Below, piece after piece: positions 30,862 through 35,480 of a stretch of 35,480 nt of DNA. The translations under genes and the position numbers were made by a program. The DNA is taken from contig NZ_JAPHNL010000296.1 of NCBI RefSeq assembly GCF_026274175.1, positions 1 through 35,480 on the forward strand, in the 5' to 3' direction. Each line of letters starts with the position of its first letter. Within the stretch, counting starts at the first letter, position 1. The stretch is from Streptomyces beihaiensis. Its GTDB lineage: Bacteria > Actinomycetota > Actinomycetes > Streptomycetales > Streptomycetaceae. The notes under the pieces are model-generated. The model saw only the letters and a program-made list of their open reading frames with translations. It did no database searches and was not told the DNA's origin.

Positions 30862-31233
30862 TCACGCACGCTCGAACCCATGGCTCCGCTCCACCCGGGC
30901 CACATGCACGGTGTACCGCTCGTACCACTCGGCGCGCCCACGCTTCTGCGCGGCGCGGTGCTCGCCGGTGCCCCGCCACTCCTCGATGGCGGCGAGGTCC
31001 CGGAAGTAGGACACCGTGATGCCGAGCCCGCCGGGCGTCCGGGCGGACTCGTGCCCGAGATACCCGGGCACCTCCCTCACCAGCTCATCCATCCGCTCGT
31101 CGGTCTCGTCGTACCCGCTCTGGTCCCCGTCGGTCAGCACAGAACTGAACACGACCACGTAGTACGGGGGTTCAAAGGCGGGCAGCGGCGTGACGCTTCC
31201 GGTTCCGACAGGCGCGTCGCTGTGATCACTCAT
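30862..31233 (-). CDS. Antibiotic biosynthesis monooxygenase (ABM)-fold protein
   Basis: 123 aa from ATG 31233. The fold is readable: PYYVVVFSSVLTDGDQSGYD, RMDELVREVPGYLGHESART, GLGITVSYFRDLAAIEEWRG, HRAAQKRGRAEWYERYTVHV. This is the dimeric ferredoxin-like ABM/DUF4188 pattern (E-W-R-G-x(2)-EHR-x-AQ). ABM proteins are monooxygenases or heme/quinone-handling proteins, and catalytic residues vary too much to name the reaction. It is the first gene of a probable two-gene unit with the amidohydrolase. Confidence 0.86.
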   Translation of the reverse strand: MSDHSDAPVGTGSVTPLPAFEPPYYVVVFSSVLTDGDQSGYDETDERMDELVREVPGYLGHESARTPGGLGITVSYFRDLAAIEEWRGTGEHRAAQKRGRAEWYERYTVHVARVERSHGFERA

Positions 31234-31356
31234 GCCGACCACACTCACCCACGCACCGGCCCCCGGTCCACCGTCCGGCGCGCTCCTTGCCGTGCGCTCG
31301 ACGGGGTGAGAACCCCGCTGCCGCCGGGATCGATACGCTTCCGACCGGAGGTGGGG

Positions 31357-31668
31357 ATGTTCGCCACGGTGGCCTTCGGATGCGGTGCCGTCTTCTGCGT
31401 AACTGGTGGCACGTGGCTTGTCCTGCGGCAACGCCGTCGGCGTGCCGACACCATGGAGGGGTGGGGCGTACTGTTCATCGGTGCCGGGCAGTTGATGCGA
31501 GCGGTCCGCTCCTTGACCGGAGACCGCGAGCCGCTCGGGCTCATCCTCACCCTGCTTTTCGCGGCAGCCAGCCTCACCGGATCGATTCTGTTCACCCGTG
31601 GCCTGAAGCGGACCAAGTACGGCTATTCCGGCTGGAAACGCCGGAAGCTGCCCCCGATCCGCGACTGA
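31357..31668 (+). CDS. Small two-to-three-span membrane protein, function unknown
   Basis: 103 aa from ATG 31357, with GGAGG 5 bases upstream; longer in-frame sequence upstream is not coding. Membrane segments at about 2-22 (FATVAFGCGAVFCVTGGTWL) and 62-80 (LILTLLFAAASLTGSILFT), with a weaker one at about 38-50 and positive loops (RQRRRRAD) between. It ends in a basic tail (KRTKYGYSGWKRRKLPPIRD). No family is recognised. A tandem array starts at its stop codon. Confidence 0.66.
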   Translation: MFATVAFGCGAVFCVTGGTWLVLRQRRRRADTMEGWGVLFIGAGQLMRAVRSLTGDREPLGLILTLLFAAASLTGSILFTRGLKRTKYGYSGWKRRKLPPIRD

Positions 31669-31728
31669 CAGGGCGAGGACGGCCAGGGCGAGGACGGCAA
31701 GGCAAGGACGGCCAAGGCAAGGGGCAAG
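31663..31728. repeat. 15-bp tandem array starting at a stop codon
   Basis: GACTGACAGGGCGAG (31663-31677, containing the TGA of the 103-aa gene), GACGGCCAGGGCGAG, then two shorter AAGGCAAG variants to 31721 and a remnant. Confidence 0.85.
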
Positions 31729-31786
31729 CGTGCGCCCTGCGCGCCCTGCGTACTGTCAGGGCGGAAGCCCGAGGTGAGGAGACCCT

Positions 31787-32053
31787 GTGGCCAGACCGGC
31801 CCCGCGCACCACTGCTGTCCTGTACGCGATATCAGCGACCTGCGCCACCATCGGCGCCCTGCTCTGGATCCGCGACCGGACCAGCGGGCCTCCCCGCGTC
31901 TACGCGAGCTTCCTCGCATCCGACAGCTCCACCCTGTCGACCTGGCGGGTGTGGTCACGGGCGGTGCCCGAGGACCGCCTCGGCCTCTACCTCGTCGCCG
32001 CGGGGCTGGTGCTGGCGCTGGTGGCGCGCCTGACCTCCGCCCAGCGGGACTGA
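31787..32053 (+). CDS. Small two-span membrane protein, function unknown
   Basis: 88 aa from GTG 31787 (GGTGAGGAG 7 bases upstream). Two membrane segments: about 10-27 (AVLYAISATCATIGALLWI) and about 66-82 (LGLYLVAAGLVLALVARL), with an extracellular-side loop of about 38 polar residues. No domain recognised. A 15-bp array follows (32065-32109). Confidence 0.64.
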   Translation: MARPAPRTTAVLYAISATCATIGALLWIRDRTSGPPRVYASFLASDSSTLSTWRVWSRAVPEDRLGLYLVAAGLVLALVARLTSAQRD

Positions 32054-32064
32054 GCCAGGGGGCC

Positions 32065-32109
32065 GGGTGGGCTCGGACCGGGTGGACTCGGGCCGCGTGG
32101 ACTCCCGGC
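32065..32109. repeat. Three 15-bp tandem units between two convergent genes
   Basis: GGGTGGGCTCGGACC, GGGTGGACTCGGGCC and GCGTGGACTCCCGGC fill the space between the stop at 32053 and the next gene's stop at 32112. Confidence 0.88.
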
Positions 32110-32111
32110 GC

Positions 32112-32528
32112 TCAGTTTCCGTCCTCGCAGTCCGCCGCTGATGGCACGTCACGGCAGAGCTGGTCCTGGTGAGACTGGAGCGTCGCCCCGCCGAAGACCA
32201 CGACGAGGATCACGACGGCCATGACGACCTGAGCGACCACCGTTACGACAGCGCCGGCCCGTGCGGCGATCGCGGCTGCCACGATCGCGAGAACTCCGAC
32301 ACCACCGGCGGCGGCGAGGTACTTCCATAACGAGTCGGGCATGACCGTCCGGGCCGGGTCGAGGTTGAACCCCGACAAGAACCAGAGCCAAAAGATCACC
32401 GCCAGGGCGATCAGCTCCAGGAACACCAGGCCACACCCGGCTCCGATGTCAGCGCCCCGGTCGGCTCGGGTGCGGCGTCGCGGGTCGGTGGTGGCGTCGT
32501 AGGCACGTGGTGCGACCGGCAGATTCAT
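32112..32528 (-). CDS. Small multi-span membrane protein (DUF6234-like)
   Basis: 138 aa from ATG 32528, with AAGGTGG 5 bases upstream. A basic cytoplasmic N-terminus (DPRRRTRADRGADIG) leads into three membrane segments: GLVFLELIALAVIFWLWFLS, LAAAGGVGVLAIVAAAIAAR and VVTVVAQVVMAVVILVVVFG. The outside tail has two Cys (QLCRDVPSAADCED) and may be disulfide-bonded. The pattern resembles what I remember as DUF6234, not certain. Function unknown. Confidence 0.7.
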   Translation of the reverse strand: MNLPVAPRAYDATTDPRRRTRADRGADIGAGCGLVFLELIALAVIFWLWFLSGFNLDPARTVMPDSLWKYLAAAGGVGVLAIVAAAIAARAGAVVTVVAQVVMAVVILVVVFGGATLQSHQDQLCRDVPSAADCEDGN

Positions 32529-32649
32529 ACCCGCCACCTTGGCCGCGCGGGCAAGGCAGGCGCATGAGTACGGCTACTCAGCACCGCCTCAGCCGATCTC
32601 CGAGCCAGTAGCCGTCGACCACTGCCGTCAAAGCGTCAAGGCAGAGAAG

Positions 32650-32685
32650 CCAGAGGCCCTGTGGATCACTCCACAGGGCCTCTGG
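32650..32685 (-). terminator. Terminator of the tRNA-Arg transcript
   Basis: A 16-bp perfect stem with a 4-base loop (CCAGAGGCCCTGTGGA on one side), 8 bases past the tRNA 3' end on the minus strand. Confidence 0.88.
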
Positions 32686-32692
32686 TCCGTTG

Positions 32693-32765
32693 TGCACTCG
32701 GCAGGATTCGAACCTGCAACCTTCTGATCCGTAGTCAGATGCTCTATCCGTTAAGCTACGAGTGC
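32693..32765 (-). tRNA. tRNA-Arg (anticodon ACG)
   Basis: 73 nt. Acceptor GCACTCG/CGAGTGC, anticodon arm TCTGA-CTACGGA-TCAGA giving anticodon ACG (the A34 that TadA converts to inosine), and T-arm GCAGG-TTCGAAT-CCTGC. Discriminator A; CCA not encoded. Confidence 0.96.
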
Positions 32766-32928
32766 TTGTTTTTACTTTTGTTCTTGTCTCCGCTCCCCGG
32801 CCTTTCGGCCCGCTCGCGGCGACAGGAAGAACATTACATGACTGCCGCCGCCATGTGAAATCCGTTTGCCGCACCCCTTGTGACCTGCGGAAACGCCATC
32901 CGGGGCCGAGGCGAGGGGCGCAAGAACG

Positions 32929-32962
32929 CCGAAGCCCCGGTCCTGGTGGACCGGGGCTTCGG
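32929..32962 (-). terminator. Terminator of the tRNA-Ser(GCT) transcript
   Basis: A 15-bp perfect stem (CCGAAGCCCCGGTCC) with loop TGGT, ending 9 bases from the tRNA 3' end on the minus strand. Confidence 0.87.
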
Positions 32963-32971
32963 ATCTTGGTG

Positions 32972-33062
32972 CGGAGGCGGAGGGATTTGAACCCTCGATG
33001 GGGGGTTGACCCCAAACCGCATTAGCAGTGCGGCGCCATAGACCGGACTAGGCGACGCCTCC
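32972..33062 (-). tRNA. tRNA-Ser (anticodon GCT)
   Basis: About 91 nt, class II. Acceptor GGAGGCG/CGCCTCC, anticodon arm CCGCA-CTGCTAA-TGCGG giving GCT, a long variable arm (GTTTGGGGTCAACCCCC), and T-arm GAGGG-TTCAAAT-CCCTC. CCA is not encoded. Confidence 0.95.
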
Positions 33063-33200
33063 AGCGCAGAGCCGCCCGCGCAATGGCGAGTGGTTGCGTG
33101 CAGATGATGACACAGCCGCGCGCCGCGTCACCAATCGGCTCCCACGGTACTAGGCGGGCCGGGTGCAGGGCAAAGCCCTTCTCCACCCACTTTCACCCGC

Positions 33201-33230
33201 GCGTGCCCCCGCGTGCCCCCGCATGCCCCC
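33201..33230. repeat. Three 10-bp tandem units in the 390-bp gap before the PAS gene
   Basis: GCGTGCCCCC twice and GCATGCCCCC once. The gap 33063-33450 otherwise holds the tRNA-Ser promoter side, a -10-like TAGACT and a possible 18-codon ORF. Confidence 0.85.
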
Positions 33231-33363
33231 GCGCGCGAGCCGTCACGGCACGGCGACAGCGCGGACGCGGGACCGACACATCCTTTACGGCGCCCCACGT
33301 CGTTCTTCACCACCTCCACGGGTGGTCCGCATCATCCGGCGCCACGGGCACAACCACTGCCCG

Positions 33364-33369
33364 TAGACT
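33364..33369 (+). promoter_or_regulatory. -10-like TAGACT for a leaderless short transcript
   Basis: TAGACT matches the vegetative -10 and is followed by 7 bases and a GTG at 33377. No clear -35 hexamer is visible. Confidence 0.45.
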
Positions 33370-33376
33370 CCCTCCC

Positions 33377-33433
33377 GTGACACGCCGCGGGCCGCGAGGC
33401 AAGATGGCTCGGGCGGTCGGCAAGTCGCGGTAA
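33377..33433 (+). CDS. Possible leaderless 18-residue basic peptide
   Basis: GTG to TAA encodes MTRRGPRGKMARAVGKSR, seven of 18 residues being Arg or Lys. It begins where a TAGACT-driven transcript would start and ends 17 bp before the PAS gene's start, with the PAS Shine-Dalgarno (GGGAGG) right after the TAA. This layout suits a leader peptide that couples or attenuates translation, or it may be chance in GC-rich DNA. Only positional evidence exists. Confidence 0.3.
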   Translation: MTRRGPRGKMARAVGKSR

Positions 33434-33450
33434 CAGGGAGGAAGCGTTTC

Positions 33451-35480
33451 GTGAGCAGCAGGCCATCCCGAGGCGCTGCTCGCCTCGCAGCCATACTCGA
33501 TGCGCTTCCGGACGCGCTCGTCCTGGTCAACACCAACGGCACGGTCGTCAACGCCAACTCGATCGCGCTCGAAGCCTTCGAGGCGCCGGGCACCGCGCTC
33601 GTGGGGCGTGGGCTGCTCGATCTGCTGCCGGAGTTCGACTCCCGGCTGATCCCGGGGTCGATGCGGCGCCCTGACACCGTCACCGACGAGCGCGGCCGCA
33701 CCAAACCGCACCGGATGATCGCCCGGCGCACCGACGGCAGCGAGTTCGCCGTGGAGGTCACCTCCGCCAACCTCGCCGACAGCGCGCGCGACGCCGTGGA
33801 CCCGTACGGGACCGGCGGCGCCACCATGGGCGGCGGATACAGCGGCACCGAACTGCTGATGCTCGTCGTACGTGATCTCTCCGGGACGCTGGACACCGAG
33901 GCCGAGCTGGCCCGTTCCCAGCGGCAGACCGAGATGATCCTGCGGGCCGCCGCCGAGGGCGTCGTCGGCACCGACACCGACGGGCGCATCGTGCTCGTCA
34001 ACCCCGCCGCCGCGCAGATACTCGGCTTCCGCGCCAGCGACCTCGGCGGCCAGGAGCTGCACCCGCTCGTCCTGCACTCCCGGCCCGACGGCGAGCCCTT
34101 CCCGTACGACGAGTCGCCGCTCGCCGACACGCTGCGCTCCGGTCGCAAGCACCGGGTGCGCGGGCAGGTGCTGTGGAACAAGAGCGGCGCCCAGGTGCCC
34201 GTCGACATGACGACCGCACCCGTACGCGACGGTGATCAACTCGTCGGCGCCGTGATGACGTTCACCGACCGGCGCCCGTACGAGAAGCTCGTCGCCGAGC
34301 ACGCCGAGGAGATCGCCCGCCGGGACGAGGCCGCCGAGCGCGAGCGCGAGGAGCACGCCGCCGAGCTGGAGCGGGTGCGGGACGAACTGACCGGTGAGCT
34401 CGACGCCGCCCGCGAGCAGCACGCCGAGGAGCTGTCCGCCGAGCGGGAGCGCGGCGCCGCGTTCGCCGAGCGCGAGAAGGACCGGTACGAGGAGTTGGCC
34501 GCGCGCCACTCTCAGCTGCTCGCCGTTCTCGGCCAGTCGCTGCGCGGGCCCCTTGAGGAGCTCCGCCGGGAGCTGGGGCAGCTCGCCGCCGACGACGCGG
34601 GGCAGCTGTGGCCCGAGGCCAACCAGGTGCTGCACCACCTCAGCGCCGGGTACGCCCGCATGACGACGCTCGTCGACAACGTCCTCGCCTACCAGCTGCT
34701 CGACTCCGGCGACGAACAGATCTCCCGTACGCCCGTCCTGCTGGACGGTGTCGTCGCCGCCGGTGTCGAGGGGGCCGTGGAGCTGATCGGGCCCGGCCGG
34801 GTCCAGTTCGCCGTGCACGCGCCGCCCATCGAGGCCGAGGTGGACCCGGCGCGCCTGGCCACCGCGCTCGCGCATCTGATCGCCGACGTCGCCGGGATCG
34901 ACGCGACCGGCAACACGCGTGTGCCCGTCGCGCAGACCGGCTACGTCGACTCGACCGTGGTCGTCGCGGCCGCACAGCGCGGGGAGAGCGTACGGATCGA
35001 GGTACGGGGGCCGTACGCGGGCGGCGACCCGGTCCACGAGCCCATCGTCCGGGGGATCGTGCGGGCGCACGGCGGCGTGGTGCAGACGCACGAGGTGCCG
35101 GGGATGAGCGGCAGTGCGTATGTGCTCGATGTGCCGATCGGAGCGGGGGGCGGGACGCCTGCGCCCGTGCCCGCGCCTGTTGCTGCGTCTGCGTCTGCGC
35201 CCGTGCTCGCGCCTGCGCCTGTTGCTGCGGCTGCGGCTGCGGCTGGCCCTGCTCCTGTTGCTGCTCCTGTTGTTGCTCCGGCTCCGGCTTCTGCTCCTGC
35301 TCCTGCTGTGGCTCCCGCTCCCGCAGCTGTGGGGGGCGAGGAGACGGGCTCCGGTGTCGGCTCTGACGGGGCCGCCGCCAGTGGGACCCCTGGTGCCCAG
35401 TCCGGACCGGCGCCGGAAGGCGTTGCCGCCGAGCTTCCCGCGCAGGCCGGTGCCGGCCGGGGCGGGCGGCGCCGGGCGCG
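33451..35480 (+). CDS. PAS-containing sensor protein with a degenerate histidine-kinase core (3' end beyond window)
   Basis: At least 676 aa, open to the window end; GTG 33451 with GGGAGG upstream. PAS 1 about 10-70 (LAAILDALPDALVLVNTNGT), PAS 2 about 155-270 (QTEMILRAAAEGVVGTDTDG, RIVLVNPAAAQILGF, PVDMTTAPVRDGDQLVGAVM). A charged coiled coil about 275-355 leads to a DHp-like helix pair (HSQLLAVLGQSLRGPLEEL, then YARMTTLVDNVLAYQLLDS). The ATPase-like part (VDPARLATALAHLIADVAG, EPIVRGIVRAHGGVVQTHE) follows, then a long Ala/Pro tail. The position of the phospho-acceptor His reads GQSLRGPL instead of SHELRTPL, and the N-box Asn is absent. It is therefore probably a signalling scaffold or pseudokinase. 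A receiver or other output domain may follow beyond the window. Confidence 0.85.
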   Translation, partial: MSSRPSRGAARLAAILDALPDALVLVNTNGTVVNANSIALEAFEAPGTALVGRGLLDLLPEFDSRLIPGSMRRPDTVTDERGRTKPHRMIARRTDGSEFAVEVTSANLADSARDAVDPYGTGGATMGGGYSGTELLMLVVRDLSGTLDTEAELARSQRQTEMILRAAAEGVVGTDTDGRIVLVNPAAAQILGFRASDLGGQELHPLVLHSRPDGEPFPYDESPLADTLRSGRKHRVRGQVLWNKSGAQVPVDMTTAPVRDGDQLVGAVMTFTDRRPYEKLVAEHAEEIARRDEAAEREREEHAAELERVRDELTGELDAAREQHAEELSAERERGAAFAEREKDRYEELAARHSQLLAVLGQSLRGPLEELRRELGQLAADDAGQLWPEANQVLHHLSAGYARMTTLVDNVLAYQLLDSGDEQISRTPVLLDGVVAAGVEGAVELIGPGRVQFAVHAPPIEAEVDPARLATALAHLIADVAGIDATGNTRVPVAQTGYVDSTVVVAAAQRGESVRIEVRGPYAGGDPVHEPIVRGIVRAHGGVVQTHEVPGMSGSAYVLDVPIGAGGGTPAPVPAPVAASASAPVLAPAPVAAAAAAAGPAPVAAPVVAPAPASAPAPAVAPAPAAVGGEETGSGVGSDGAAASGTPGAQSGPAPEGVAAELPAQAGAGRGGRRRA

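Overview
The window is high-GC actinobacterial chromosome and reads as core Streptomyces. Evidence: strong third-position GC, GTG starts, and the gene order upp, tRNA-adenosine-deaminase-associated protein, tadA, tRNA-Ser, Dabb protein, then two adjacent SigB-type sigma factors. From memory this matches the sigF/sigN neighbourhood of S. coelicolor. No phage, insertion sequence, CRISPR array or biosynthetic cluster is visible. Window edges: one gene (33451 to the end) runs off the right side.

Layout. 1-5.5 kb is accessory-like: a secreted G1-type glutamic peptidase, a wrecked M20 amidohydrolase beside an intact two-headed Lrp/AsnC regulator, a thioredoxin-fold protein, an SRPBCC protein with a TetR regulator and a 33-bp perfect palindromic operator, a secreted DUF4232 protein and a cupin. 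5.5-10.5 kb holds a HhH-GPD protein, small conserved proteins, a LytR_C protein, upp, tadA with its associated protein, and tRNA-Ser(CGA). 10.6-16.4 kb holds small conserved proteins and the SigF-like/SigN-like tandem pair. 16.4-21.2 kb is a MarR - DHA2 exporter - YceI - F420/FMN-type oxidoreductase cluster. In it the exporter carries a tail of three carboxypeptidase-regulatory-like beta-sandwich domains, and the YceI protein carries a fourth. 21.2-23.7 kb is an exporter/TetR pair with a matching operator. 23.7-29.8 kb is a four-gene operon: OmpR-type response regulator, histidine kinase, GT2-GtrA glycosyltransferase, GT39 membrane glycosyltransferase. 29.9-33.1 kb holds an amidohydrolase, a monooxygenase-fold protein, small membrane proteins, tRNA-Arg(ACG) and tRNA-Ser(GCT). 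33.45 kb onward is a PAS-containing protein with a kinase-like core that has lost its phospho-acceptor histidine.

What stands out. (1) The MarR/exporter/YceI module, where pump and putative lipid-binding protein share one accessory domain type. (2) A striking number of short tandem arrays with different unit sequences (7, 9, 10, 15, 18, 24 bp); at least five of them include or touch a stop codon, as if gene 3' ends are repeatedly tandem-duplicated. (3) Several starts where a -10-like hexamer sits about 6 bases before the start codon, indicating leaderless mRNAs, including one for a possible 18-residue basic peptide ahead of the degenerate kinase. (4) Clear operator-like palindromes or phased repeats next to their probable regulators. 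All calls are from reading the sequence; no database search was run.
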